64,000 nt of DNA. Source: Gymnopilus junonius (Eukaryota > Basidiomycota > Agaricomycetes > Agaricales > Galerinaceae). Shown piece by piece: positions 33,139 to 45,448 of this stretch. Below the pieces are notes generated by a model. It saw only the letters and a program-made list of their open reading frames with translations, was not told where the DNA came from and did not search any database. Where the stretch lies: positions 36,195 to 100,194 of the forward strand of contig JADNYJ010000149.1 of assembly GCA_015501075.1 (NCBI GenBank), in the 5' to 3' direction. Position 1 is the first letter of the stretch; each line of letters opens with the position of its first letter. The translations under genes and the position numbers were made by a program.

Positions 33139-36100
33139 TCAATCCCTCTTCTCTGAAACTCTGTCGATGATTGACAGCAATAAGTTCTCCTCTTTTGTGA
33201 CTGCAGTAACTACCCGAGGAACCTTGTGCAAGGCATAGACTTCTTGTCCCAAGCTGTCCCAAATAATTGTGTTTGCATATTCAGCTCTGAAGTTCTGTAC
33301 ACCTTCAAGTGCAGTGTTGTAGATACCAATCATTTCTTCGCTTTCTAACATTGATGCATTAAACTCGAGCGTTGAATGACTTGCCACAAATATAATCTAA
33401 TATCGGTGGATAAAGTAAAAATTGCCCTGGTTGATTGAAGTAGGATATACGTACGATTTGGATAGCTTTTGCGACGACCTCATTATGAAGGCCGAAAGTT
33501 GGTAGATCGATGTCTACTCGAGCGGCACTGTTACCAAACATCAACTCTGCGACAATAGGCGTGAGTAAATTTCTCCGCATCGTCTCGGTTTCGAGCAGCT
33601 AGGTTGGTGTCTTAAATAGGGATAGAAACATATACAGGATGGATACTTACTTTTCTATAGTCTTGTAAACACACATTTTCCTCAGTAACGAGGTTTTTTG
33701 CGCTGATAAATGCCATCTCCCAGTTATCTGATGACTCAGAGGGGAAGATATGTGAGCCATCTACTATGGGCAGCCACACTGGCATGACAGGGCCAAGCCC
33801 GAGCATTGCTTGCCATATCTGACTGATAGCTAGAAGGCATACAGCACGACCAGGCTCAAGATCATGCCACGGAGGGAATTCGCAGATTTGCCCATACTCC
33901 ATTAGGATAGGTTCCATTTCCATTGTAGCAGAGAATAATTGGGCGAATTTGTCGCGCATGACCGCCTGGGATATCTGCCGAACACGTGAGGGAGACAATG
34001 GAATTCCCATGTTTTCTGCTGTGAAATTCTGAAGGCGTGTTGAGATGCACTGCCCATCCCAAGGCGATGGAAGGGCAGAATTTTTAGTGGGCATAGGGTT
34101 AACCCATAGAAGAGTTGAATGCAATTCGTCGTCTCGATCAAGGGCCCTCAAAATACAGCAGGCTATCGGACGGATGTAGTACAAGTAGAGGATTAAGTAT
34201 GTCGTTATAGACCTCGGAAAGGCGAGAAGTGTCGGCGCATAATCCACCTGACGTTGTTTCGCCTTGGGATGGCTGACAACACAGGTTTTGTCGATGATCC
34301 AGACGTTTCTTCTCTGAGAGTCAGAACTGTCGAAGCGAATAGATGATAACTGCCAACCGCGAAAGCTGATACCTCCAGCAAGGCATAAAATAATCGCCAA
34401 TATAGTTAAAGCAGCCTGCTCCGCTTTAAGCCAAGTTTCGGCTTTTATAGTATCAACCTTTTGATTGTCTGTAGAGAGAGTAGAAAATATTTCCTTCTTC
34501 AGGCGCTCTCGATAAGGAGTCAAGAGATCTTGGTTTTGAATCTGCCTATGCGGAGCGGCATTCATACTCTTCACGTCCGTCATAAGTTGGGGTCTGAAAT
34601 CATCCAGAGTTTTTGTGTTAAATAGAAGGCCCTTCACGGCGTCCATAAAATTTCTAATCGCAAGGTTGCAGGAACTGCTCCACTTCCGCAGTGTAATTTC
34701 TTGAGATTTGTTGCCCGGCTGGTGGAGTATCCACCGATGACCATCAGCCAAAGAGGTAAACTCTGTTGAGCCCGGCTGCTCGCGAGCAGAGTTATGCACA
34801 GCCGCCCACGTGAGGTGAATCCGTGAAAATGGTGTTGAACGACCATACTGATCCTTAGTCGTTACCCAGTACCTGTCGCTCTTGATGCAGCTGGAGAATG
34901 AAGCGCCGTGAATATCACCAGCCTACTTGATTGAAGTCAAAGGATAATTACCTCATTAGTGATAAGTGCGCTTGAGAAGGGTCTCCGGCCTTTGCAGACT
35001 CGGTTGACTCTGGTTGGATATTTATTTCACTGCAAACTAGGCAACTCTTTTTAGGGAGACACTGTAGATGGTGAAAGATCCTCACAAGAATATGTTCTTT
35101 CCATTATTTTGTCCAACATAAGCTCTAGGTCCTCTTCGTCGATCTCACTGGATCCGTGCAGCTTTTCTTCACTTTCCTCCTCGTGTTCATCCATACCGTC
35201 TGTGTCTTCTTGACTTTCGTCGTCTAGGTCAACAGTGTCATTCTGCTCCGGATCGATTGATGGAGAGGATGATTGGAAAAATTTAAATTCCGGAAGAGCC
35301 AGGAACTTGATCCTCACAACATGTGTGAGAATGCTGTAGAAACAGTATCGAAAAGCCGCACAACTCGCCACGACTGTATTTGGCAGGGCATAGCAACCAT
35401 GGGGACGAATACTAAGCAGGAAGATTGTTTGATCTGTTGGACAAGCAAAGTCATCTGCTGTAAGGTCGCCTGGTTGCAGCAACGTCGCAAAGAAGGAGTG
35501 AAGTGGATGAAGTAGTGATTCAGTCGGAGATCCTTTAGCTTGCATTATCCTCTGGTACAAGATAATGGCTGCAGAAAGCTGTTTGTTTGTGGATTTAATG
35601 ACTAGGTCTTCTTTCTGATAACTTGCAGATTGGATCATCTGATGAAGGATCCTCATGGTCATAGCTACAGTTTGGCCGAGCGCCCGCCCATAGTCTCGAT
35701 ATTTTGAAGGAGATAATGGCCTGAATTTTCCGTACTCACTCCTGGATGGGAATCAATGTGATTAATAAACTCTGTCCACATTTATGCATAACCGCTTACC
35801 CAGATGTAATTTCGTCCCGAATATCCATGTGGTATTCGTCGAGGAAAAGATTCGCATTGCGAAGATACTCTGTACAGACACCAAACACCCAAAGGAGTCC
35901 GGATTCAAGCCAATTTCTGCATCCTTTTGTTTCTTTTACACTCCACTTTGTAGGAATCATTATCAGCTGACGCAAGTGCGTAGATTTAATTCCTCGGAGG
36001 GTCGTATTTCGGTACTTTGTCCATCCCAAATCAATCGGCCACGTAACTGGCAATGGGGCGGTTACATCTCCGAAGGTTTCGCCTTTCTCTGGAAAATAAG

Positions 36101-37178
36101 ATGCCGTGGACTTCCGAATTGGCAAGAGAGCAGCAGCTTCGCCTGTGGGTGCAAAGTCCTGGTCCATGTCGGGATCTTTCCAGTCATCTGGTAGGATGAA
36201 TGTGTGGTAGTAGGTTGACCGGATCCTCAAACTCTGGGTCTTCATGGGTTCCAACCCTTGGTAGCCTTTGATAGTTTTTCCGTGCACCTTTCGAATATGC
36301 TGAGAAAGCTGATGTGTTTTACCTGTAGTCTTGGTTTTATTACTACAGACCGACCAAACCCGGCAACTGGTCTCCACGGGACAACGATACCGGAGAAGTA
36401 CAGACGGACGTTCACCTGCATATAGCGTTTTCATAGGAAGATGGGTTTTCAAAGTGTCCGGGAGATTTAGGTCGTCAACAGTTGCTGCAACTTTGTAGTT
36501 TGCAGATATGTGGACCTTCATTTCTTCAAGTTCTCTTCTTGAAATATTTCGCTCGGACACGTCGTGATGATAGTGCTGAATGTGGTCAACCCAAATGTCG
36601 AGAGTAATACCACAGCAGTGCTCGAAGCAAACCAACAACTGCAGGTCGTTTCTGTAGTATATGCCAAAATACTGCAGTACCTGACAAGGATCCTCGACAG
36701 ATGACGTCGCACACATGCAGTAGTGGGTTTGAAGAAATTTAAAGGCATTAGCTTTGAACCTGAAAGTTTCTGGGACTTCAGGCTTTACAACAGGGAAGGC
36801 TACGCGTTGTGACTTTCCGCTGACTTTTGTCCTTTTAGAAGTGTTTGAAGGGGTGGAAACCGCCTTTCGCTTCTTGCCTTCATTAGGCTGGAAGTCGTCC
36901 GAGCTGTGTCCATCCACGAGCTCCTCGCTATCGCGGTCCTCTGCATGTGGTCGACTGGAATTGACAGCTTGTGGTTGAGGTTTGTAAGGATTGGGCGGAA
37001 CAAGGACGTATGCTAAATTCCGAGGTGCTATTTTGATGCTTCATATTAATATGTCTCAATATGGAGGAGGAAAGCACGACGTACCAGAACCCGATATTTT
37101 ATTAACAGTCTGCCGTGCAGATTTTGACACTAGGAGCTTCTTCAGACGACTTGAACTCCGAGTTCCTGTTCTTCTCAT
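33139..37178 (-). CDS. OrsD/TLH-like protein, left member of a divergent pair
   Basis: Predicted exons: 37178-37085, 37027-35800, 35741-35086, 35036-34952 and 34922-33651, then two short 3' exons to 33,139. The first ~99 residues (MRRTGTRSSSRLKKLLVSKS, then PPNPYKPQPQAVNSS, KKRK and KRTK nuclear signals) are shared with the right gene. Residues beyond hold two zinc-finger-like units: LLVCFEHCCGITLDIWVDHI with QHYHH, and RYRCPVETSCRVWSVCSNK with LSQHIRKVHG. These resemble the OrsD (DUF3505) fingers of fungal telomere-linked helicases. The later QRRNVWIIDKTCVVSHPKAK and TYLILYLYYIRPIACCIL match the non-helicase core of such proteins. No helicase motif is present. One junction (exon 4 to 5) does not keep phase, so a frameshift or a different splice is possible. 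Probably nuclear and nucleic-acid binding. Confidence 0.55.
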
Positions 37179-37522
37179 CTCTCCGCTTGCTGAATCGAGG
37201 TACGATATGACGGAGTCTTCATATGAACTCTGGCATCCTTCTGTTTCGTAGTCTCCAAAAGTTGTCAGTTTTCAACCACAGGAGGGGATTAGGGTCGCTG
37301 CACCATCAGAGTCTGCATCATATCTTTTTTTGTTGAATGCAGTCGACTTCGCTTTACTTCTCATACCGCGTGCTTTGTAAACAAATTTGAATGTGTTCAA
37401 TTGGTAAAAGAAATTTCAATAACGACACACCTGGAGAGCTACTCTTACAAACGCGCTTCCGTTGTGTGGTGAATTCCCTCGTACCTATTGAGGTTTCTTC
37501 GGTCGCATCTGCTCCGAACGGC
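36825..37522. repeat. Palindrome 2, left arm (698 bp)
   Basis: Reverse complement of 37,972-38,669; pairs sum to 75,494. Differences are few: one base changing Asp to Asn in HSSDDFQ, a C-run indel (CCCC here, CCCCC at about 38,208) and a T-run indel near 37,386. The arm spans the first two exons of the left gene up to codon ~99 and about 340 bp upstream of the predicted ATG. Confidence 0.95.
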
Positions 37523-37971
37523 ATGGAGGGCTGCACATCAGAATAGGGCATATACTGGCAAATGAAAGCGCAAATTGAAAATCGGGTCCCTGTCTATGTT
37601 TTTGCGTACAGCTATAAGGAATTTTGGAATTTTAGGTTGAAAAATAACTAATTTATTAACCCTGGGTCCATTAAAATCACTGATGCTTCTCCCGCTTCTT
37701 CGAAAATATTTCGCATACAAACTTTGGAACATTCTGAGAATCTCTTCACCACTCTTGGCAAAAACAGTAAGACCCCCTGGACGCAGTCGTGAGCAACCTA
37801 TCGCAAGCCTCAGTCCACCTTAACTGCCAATTGAGAACATTAGTTGGGATGGACGAAGGAGGAACAAGAAAAGTCACCAAAGAATTAAACACACATTCAG
37901 TGCAGAAAATGGGGGTTCCCATGCAAAGCGGTATGCTCACCCTGTTTCGTCTAGAGTTTCTCATGATTTAC
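37523..37971. promoter_or_regulatory. Unique spacer between divergent genes, putative shared promoter
   Basis: This 449-bp asymmetric, AT-rich segment is the only unique DNA between the two divergent coding regions. Frames inside are below 90 codons and look incidental. By position it could serve both promoters, with each arm adding an identical proximal part. No specific site is identified. Confidence 0.35.
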
Positions 37972-38669
37972 GCCGTTCGGAGCAGATGCGACCGAAGAAA
38001 CCTCAATAGGTACGAGGGAATTCACCACACAATGGAAGCGCGTTTGTAAGAGTAGCTCTCCAGGTGTGTCGTTATTGAAATTTCTTTTACCAATTGAACA
38101 CATTCAAATTGTTTACAAAGCACGCGGTATGAGAAGTAAAGCGAAGTCGACTGCATTCAACAAAAAAAGATATGATGCAGACTCTGATGGTGCAGCGACC
38201 CTAATCCCCCTCCTGTGGTTGAAAACTGACAACTTTTGGAGACTACGAAACAGAAGGATGCCAGAGTTCATATGAAGACTCCGTCATATCGTACCTCGAT
38301 TCAGCAAGCGGAGAGATGAGAAGAACAGGAACTCGGAGTTCAAGTCGTCTGAAGAAGCTCCTAGTGTCAAAATCTGCACGGCAGACTGTTAATAAAATAT
38401 CGGGTTCTGGTACGTCGTGCTTTCCTCCTCCATATTGAGACATATTAATATGAAGCATCAAAATAGCACCTCGGAATTTAGCATACGTCCTTGTTCCGCC
38501 CAATCCTTACAAACCTCAACCACAAGCTGTCAATTCCAGTCGACCACATGCAGAGGACCGCGATAGCGAGGAGCTCGTGGATGGACACAGCTCGGACAAC
38601 TTCCAGCCTAATGAAGGCAAGAAGCGAAAGGCGGTTTCCACCCCTTCAAACACTTCTAAAAGGACAAAA
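37972..38669. repeat. Palindrome 2, right arm (698 bp)
   Basis: Reverse complement of 36,825-37,522. The match begins at GCCGTTCGGAGCAGATGCG and stops exactly in AGGACAAAA, after which the coding sequences of the two genes become unrelated at the DNA level though the proteins stay distantly similar. Confidence 0.95.
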
Positions 38670-41600
38670 ACTACTGACCAAGAAATCCATCGACGGCAAG
38701 GTCCTGACCTAGCTCGAACTCTTGCTATGCAAGAATCTAGGGCTCAGCTCGCTATTGCTGTCGGCCCATTTGTCGAGGCATTCAAACATTGCACGGTGTT
38801 GAATATAGCGTCATATAGATGCGAAGTCCTCGAGAGTCTCGATATTACTTATTGCGCTGAAATTGATGCTATGTTTTGCAAAAGACACGGCATCATCCTA
38901 CCGTTGGATGGTATCACTCCACATCTGACTCGAAAGCATGAATTGGGCTCTAGGGAATCCAAGCTGTCACCAAAGCATGTCCTTCAACATCTTCATGACA
39001 TTCATGGAGATACTCTATGTCAATCCTCCGGCATCTCATTACTACCAAATGCTTTGGATAGAGAACTGGATCTACACCTGGGTTTGAAGAGCATCCACTT
39101 CCGCTACTGCTGCCCCCAGCCACAGTGCGACGCGTGGATTTCCCGAAACGAAACCTACTCAGGTAGTCCAGAGTCTGAACTGCGCCAACATTTGTCCAGA
39201 GAGCACAACCAAAAGATACACCCAAAAGGCGTGACAAGCAGCTGGTGCCAGACAGTGAGGATCTATTCCCCTAAACTGTTGGCAAATCAACACATTTTTC
39301 AGCTACCTAACTATACACCAACCGAACATCCAATTGAACCATCTTTCCCAACAAAGGTCCTTTATGCATCACCGACCTCAACATGGTTTCATGAGCTCAA
39401 ATGGCCAGAGTTCCGGCTGTCCCTTCAAGAAATTCCTTTTGATACGTTGCAAAGACTGGTTGCACCGCCCTCACAACAGAGTGTATACTCTGCAAAAGGA
39501 GTCGGTAAAAGCATAGAAGCAGGCCTGCTTCTGGTTCAAAAGGCGCTGACTGAGTACCTGAGGAATGGCCAGCGATTCATTTCTTCCATACATGGATCTT
39601 ACCGGGTTTCACTCAGGCCAAGGTACGACAAGTTTCCCTGATGATATACACTTCAACTGATTACATCTCAGAGATGAAAAACATTTAGCTGGGTTTCGCA
39701 TCATCGAGGATGCAAGTATAGTGCATTATCGTGGCCCCCTTCTGAAAGTTATTTCGATGCTGATGAGGTTGGTAACCCTTTCAACATCAAAAGAAGAAAG
39801 AAATCGGAAGGTGGCAGAACTCCTTTTGAAATGCAACAGCGGCCAGCACACGGAAAGCCTCCGTTTACATTCCATCCTGCGAGCCCTTGACGGGAAGCCC
39901 AACAACAGCCACCTTCCACAGGCCCTTCACAGATTGCTGAAATCATTATTATGTCCGGAAACTCTTCCAGATGTCAGCATTGGCTGCCCAACTGATGTCT
40001 TTCTCTTCCTTGCATCATTATCTGAAGAGGGCTTCCGGCCTGCAGCTTCTGTGAAAAATCTCTGCTGCAAAATTCAGTTCAGCTTTCGAATCGTGTATTT
40101 GCACATTGCAAGGATTGTTGCCAATGATATTGGTGACTACAGACCCTTTAGCTGTCATGGGGATCAATCCTCAGAAGATATGGGTATATATTATAGTTCA
40201 ATTGCTTCAGGTTCACTTGATAGTAATTACTAATAATCTTGATGGACAGATTCTGACAACGAGGGGTCTGACGGAGAATCAGACAATGAAGACGATGCCA
40301 GTGGTGAAGATGAAGATGATCTGGATGACGACGAAATTCTTCAGGGTATAACTGCAAGAGGTGCGCTATTAAACGTAACTGTTAGTCAAACTGAAGATCT
40401 AATCTGTGAAATAAGTGGCAAAGATGACAGAGGAAATCCATGCTCAACCCATCGATGCCATTCTCGGCGACCAAGGCAACCTCCATGCATTATCGAAGTA
40501 AGCCTTCGTCATCTCCATTTTGGACTGAATAACCTCAACATGCACAAATCCAGAGCCTTCGAAGAATTCCAGCCCTACATTATTCAGAGCAAAAAACTAG
40601 ACTTTTTGACACCTTTCCAAAGGAATACTCAGGTCTGGAAGATTGTCGCTTTTGCATCCAGAAAAGAATCATGTGGAGCCCAGTTAAATGTTACAATGTT
40701 GGATGGGTCCATCAAGGTTTCTCATGTGAGCGATGTGACTTCACCACCGAAATCCATCCGCATACGGGACTGGGCCGTGGGTGCCCAAACCTCCATAGTC
40801 GAATTCCAAAATCACGTCGAACACCTTCTTCCATATGGTTTCTCCGCATCCGAATTCCCTCTCGAGTGTGTCTCTGATGACCTCCGTTCTCCAGTTTCCC
40901 CACACCGCCAGGCCCAAAATCGTTCAGGACTGGGCATTTGGATGTACAGTGTTTCACTGGCTTTCTTTGCGGAGGGTGAAAAAAACCACAAAATCATGAT
41001 GAATGGTCGTGTTTCCTCCGCAGCTGCGGAGAAATGGCTTATAATGGAGCAAGATACAGTGCTATGCTCTCTAGTCAAAGTTTTGGCCCTATGTTGCGGT
41101 ATCGGGCTCCAAGAATACAAATACAGCAGTATTTGCTTTGATTCGCTATCATCACGCTCACCTCGTCGGAATGTATGGATGTTAAAGAATGGCCTCATCG
41201 CTTTCGCTGATCAAGTGACGGCATTGGGTATACACGACGACAGCACTCGCCTTTTCTGTTTCCCCAGGGATGTGACGCGGCACTTGGCTCTATATCTTTA
41301 TGTGATCCGGCCACTTGGCGCTGAGCTGATTGCTCAATCACATCAAGAAATACCTTACTACGAATCACATATATGGGTACACCATCGTCCCCTTTACCGT
41401 CGTGGCGGGAAAAATCCATGGCTGTGGTCTGGAACCACAGTTTCAAAACTGGTTCAACTTATCACACACAAATTCTTAGGCATTTCATTAAGTCCTGCAC
41501 TCATTCAGCGCATCGAATCTGACCTATTCAGCACATACCTCCCAGGAATATTTCTTACAGAGAACATATACTCCCCCGTCGACCAACAAGCACAACACTC

Positions 41601-42342
41601 TAAATACACATCTCTATCTCACTACGGCTGGGTGTCACATTTTCCGCCAATGCAAGGCCTGAGAGTTCACCAACCTGCAAGGCATCTAGCTATCAGTGAG
41701 ATATGGCATGCGTTGCTCAATATAGGACCTATTAATGAGGGATGGAAGGATCTCATTGCTGATTCACCCTTGACAAAAGCGCTGGTTCGTCACGACAAAG
41801 CAACAAAAATGGCTAGACATTTTATTTTGGAACAATATGAGGTTCATGCACCAACACATGCTCTATCGCTCTTGGAGACCCTGCCCTTTATTTTTGACAG
41901 TCAGGTATGTAACCTACTTTTGTCAATTATAGTTCACGTTCAATGATTATTTTTCACTACCCAGAAGACAAAGTTTGGAGATGGTGTCCTTGAGCACATT
42001 ACTAGCTATTTACTTTCCTCAGCGCCTATGAGCACAGACTCAGAATGTTCGCCAGAGTATCCCACATTAGAAGATGTCACAGATGCTGCAATTATTGTAA
42101 GTCCGCATCGTTTTAGTGCTTTGCGCAGATTTCTGAACCGACGAAACTTTCAGATTGTTCAAACTCTTGAACGCATTGCATTAAATCACCCTCAAAGTGC
42201 AGCGGTTTTAGACAGTAAAACACTGCTTCTATACCAAAACCTCCATTCGACGATTTTTGCGGGGTATCAAAGCTTGAAGGAGAAAAATCCCATGCTCTGG
42301 CAGACATTTTGTTCTAACACGATCAATTCTTCGCGGCTTTAG
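38316..42342 (+). CDS. OrsD/TLH-like protein, right member of a divergent pair
   Basis: Exons 38316-38409, 38467-39622, 39672-40183, 40250-41904 and 41965-42342 give one uninterrupted frame of 1,264 codons with standard GT-AG introns of 49-66 bp. Residues 1-99 are basic and Ser/Pro-rich with KKRK and KRTK signals, and are shared with the left gene. Zinc-finger-like units follow: AMFCKRHGIILPLDGITPHL with TRKHE, and RYCCPQPQCDAWISRNET with LRQHLSREHN, in the manner of OrsD (DUF3505) domains. EAGLLLVQKALTEYLRNGQR aligns with ESGLLWVFGVCTEYLRNANL of the left gene. An acidic linker (SDNEGSDGESDNEDD) is followed by SPRRNVWMLKNGLIAFADQV and RHLALYLYVIRPLGAELIAQ, resembling the core of telomere-linked helicases, and a WVHH...W..TTVSKLVQL segment. 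No helicase domain. An alternative upstream start near 38,129 is possible. A role in DNA binding or element mobility is inference. Confidence 0.7.
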
Positions 42343-43040
42343 TCAGAATTTACCTCCGGTGTATTAACGGATGGTGTTGTAAATTTCTTGCCCGCCTAAA
42401 ACGATCAATAACCATTTTGTGTTGGACGTACTATACTCCACTGAATTACTGCTGAAATGAAATTACATGGTTACCTTGATGTTCCGGTTCTATGCCCTGC
42501 ACAACCAAGCGAAGTGGTGTACGAACTCCACCTGGATCGAGATCGAGACGGAAACTCAACCTTGCCCCGCTGCAGCTGTTCACACTTGTTCATACTTTGA
42601 ATAATTTGCAACAAAGATTCATTTTGGGGTAGCTAAGTTTTCTGCGGGCTCAGATGTAATGATCTCATCCTTTATCAGACGCGATTTCCTCGAGTTACTG
42701 GCGAAGAGAAACACGGTTGGCTGCCACAAAGTCTACCCAGGTCTCAATCAAGTATAATTTTTGGCAAATAGGTAAGTGTACGTGAAAGTGTAGAAAAGTG
42801 CACCACACAATACAAAAAGCAGTAGGTTATGTCTGCGGGGCATCTATTCGAGTACTATGAGGAGTTACAGAAATTTCCGTCAGATAAGCCTTGTAATCTA
42901 TAGATGAGATATTCTATAAGAAGAGATAAGACTGCCTATATCGTTTATCTCACAGATTATCCATACCACGCGGACGTCGTAAATCCCTCCCTTCCACGAC
43001 GCCGCCCTTGCCCGCCATTGCCCGGCGCTGGCTGCGCGCC
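42343..43040. other. Intergenic stretch before the LINE
   Basis: No supported gene. The 5' junction of the LINE copy lies near 43,040; before it the sequence has no reverse-transcriptase similarity, so the LINE is 5'-truncated. Confidence 0.45.
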
Positions 43041-44984
43041 TTCTCGCTTACATCATAATAGCTATCATAAAACGAGGCAAACCAAAGGATGATCCGAACA
43101 ACTACAGAGCAATCGGCCTTGAAAGTTGCCTTCTTAAACTTATGACACTTCTCATCCATAAACGCCTGACTGAATGGTGCGAAAAATATAATTTATTACC
43201 GCCATCACAAAATGGCTTTCGAAGTGGATATCGAACAAACAATAATGCATTCATTCTTCGTTGTGCCTTTGACAAAGCCACTGGGCTGAAGGCAAATCAC
43301 TCTATGTCATGTTTGCAGACCTTAGAAATGCTTTTCCCTTGACAGAACAATCGACACTTTGGCTAAAGCTGCAAAAATTAGGCGCCGGTGGGATGATCTT
43401 CGACTGGCTGAGAATAATATATGATAAAATGGAATATTTTGTTTTCCATAATTCAGAGATGTCTGAAATCTTTAAGTCGACGATTGGAATACTCATTGGC
43501 GATACCTGCTCTCCACTCCTTTGGAATATCTACTTAGCCGGTCTACGCTTCGCCCTGAGTCTGTCAGACATATCTCTTGATGGCTGCGAGATATCGCACC
43601 TCGAACAAGCTGATGATATTATGTTATTGGAAACCTCTTCTTTAGGAATGCAAGCGCGAATGGACACGCTTTGTGTTCGAAGAACTTCATGGTCCTAAAT
43701 GCTGTCAAGTCAATGGCTATGATATTCGGCCCACTGCCATCAACAAAGCCGATACTTAAATTTGAACCTGAAGAGGTTGCATTTATGGAAATGCAAACTT
43801 ATATTGGACTGACTTTCCAGTCAATATCTCGAAAAATCTTCGAAGAGCACTGCTCTACCAAAGCGGGTAAAGCATACAATGTCGGTAACATGATACTCGC
43901 CCTGCAGTCCATCATTGGTGACTTACCTCCATGGGAGATAAGGAAAATGTACATGGCACTAGTCGATCCCCCCTTAACTCACGGTGTTGAAATAAGCCTC
44001 GATATAGAAAAGTCTCTTCTAAGCCTACTCGAGGAAATTCAATGCACACTTCAGAAGAGACTTTTGGGAATGGGCAAACAATGTCCGACTGCGCTGCTTT
44101 TCACGGAAACAGCTATCATACCCATCAAATATAGAAGGCTCTTAATCGCGCTGAACTACTTGAAATATATACTGCAGATGCCCAGTGACTCCTATCTGGT
44201 GCATGCTATGCGAGACTCAATAAAATTGGCTGAAGATGGCAAGCAAGGATGGGCAATGGGCATTCTGTATGTTCTGGAAAAACTGCAATTTGAAACCAAA
44301 AGCCTCAAACTTGACCACCTGACAAGGGAGTACATCGATGAAGTAATGGACTAAATAGAGACTGGCTTCAAGTGGACACTGAAAAACTTCATTAATAGTT
44401 CATCGCGAACATATCTCCTAAAAGGGTGCAAAGAAGCGGATAGAGAAGGACGATTAATCCATCGAACTCTTCACTTCTGGCACCACCTTCATATCCCTAA
44501 CCCCCGCCATAGAAAGGCCCTCACCAGGGTGATACTGTCAGGTCACTGTCTTGCTGTAGAAAGATTAAGATGGCGACAGCCTGCTGTTCCGCAAGAAGAA
44601 AGAAAATGTAGATTCTGTACCTCTAAAGTGGAAAAACCAGAACATGCCTTACTTGAGTGCAGCTCCAACTCAAAGGTTGCAAAACTACAAGAGCAATTTA
44701 TTGTGGATATATCTGACATAAATGAAAAGCTACTGAACTTCAATGTTGTCGGGTATACCCAAGGACTCAAAAATTTAATTGCATCTCGAGACTGCATCGA
44801 AAGGACTGCGGAATTTGCACATGAAATTCTCTCAATATATGACAGTCACCCTATGTGCTCTATGAACCACCTAATTTACGCGCCCTATAGAGTACGTACC
44901 AGAGAGCCAATGAAATATACTTTCAATAAATTAAATATGGGTATGAATAGACTGACCATGCTTCCTCCTGGGTCTCTGATGTAG
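43041..44984 (+). pseudogene. 5'-truncated LINE (non-LTR retrotransposon) reverse transcriptase
   Basis: It begins inside the RT domain: IAIIKRGKPKDDPNNYRAIG, LESCLLKLMTLLIHKRLTEW and LPPSQNGFRSGYRTNNNAFI. A one-base frameshift near 43,288 precedes SLYVMFADLRNAFPLTEQST and the template region GAGGMIFDWLRIIYDK. The active-site block reads ISHLEQADDIMLLETSS, with ADD as in many fungal LINEs. A second frameshift near 43,665 leads to FMVLNAVKSMAMIFGP. A stop at 44,352 interrupts the thumb and linker region. The C-terminal finger CRFCTSKVEKPEHALLEC (about 44,611-44,664) ends the protein near 44,984. The 5' truncation and scattered breaks are typical of dead LINE copies. Endonuclease and 5' UTR are absent. 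Confidence 0.9.
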
Positions 44985-45345
44985 GACCTGCCCATATGCT
45001 CTTTCTGAGATAGACGTTCTGAAACATGAATAGCTTGTCGAGGAAAGATGTATGGGTCCGAGACGAAGGCGCATCCCGCGGCGCTCCCATACTGCGGTTT
45101 GCAGAATTCTACCAGAAGCCGTCCTAAATAATAATTTCTGCACTTGGCAGATTCGATACAAAATCATGTCAGAAATTTAAATTATCTTAAGATTTTATTT
45201 GTGTTCTGCAAATGGCAGATCTGACGGAAAGGTATACATTCTGCAACTTGTAATACAATGTGTCACGACAATTTATTCTGCAATGAATCTGCAGACCGCA
45301 ATATCCACCCTTGCCGGCAGTGTATCCTATCCTCATAGAACCTAT
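44985..45345. other. Probable LINE 3' region and flank
   Basis: No frame of note. There is no long poly-A; an A/T-rich TCAGAAATTTAAATTATC stretch near 45,170 may mark the 3' end of the LINE copy. TCTGCA-type words recur (45,111; 45,208; 45,280; 45,290). Confidence 0.3.
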
Positions 45346-45395
45346 GTAGGGGTCTCGAGACATTAGAAACCACGTGCCAAGGGGGTGCGTGTACC
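45346..45395 (+). repeat. Fragment matching the start of the solo LTR family
   Basis: GTAGGGGTCTCGAG followed by ACCACGTGCCAAGGGGG and TGCG parallels GTAGGGGCCTCGAG then ACTACCAAGGGAGCGCG at 30,104-30,147. The similarity is short and breaks off at the 10-bp repeat array. Confidence 0.35.
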
Positions 45396-45448
45396 ATCAC
45401 GTACCATCACGTACCATCACGTACCGTCACGTACCACCACGTACCATC
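45391..45448. repeat. Tandem array of GTACCATCAC, about 5.8 copies
   Basis: Six adjacent units on the same 10-bp register: three perfect GTACCATCAC, then GTACCGTCAC, GTACCACCAC and a partial GTACCATC. GTAC at each unit start is itself a palindrome. A second array of the same unit lies 1.5 kb downstream. Confidence 0.9.
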
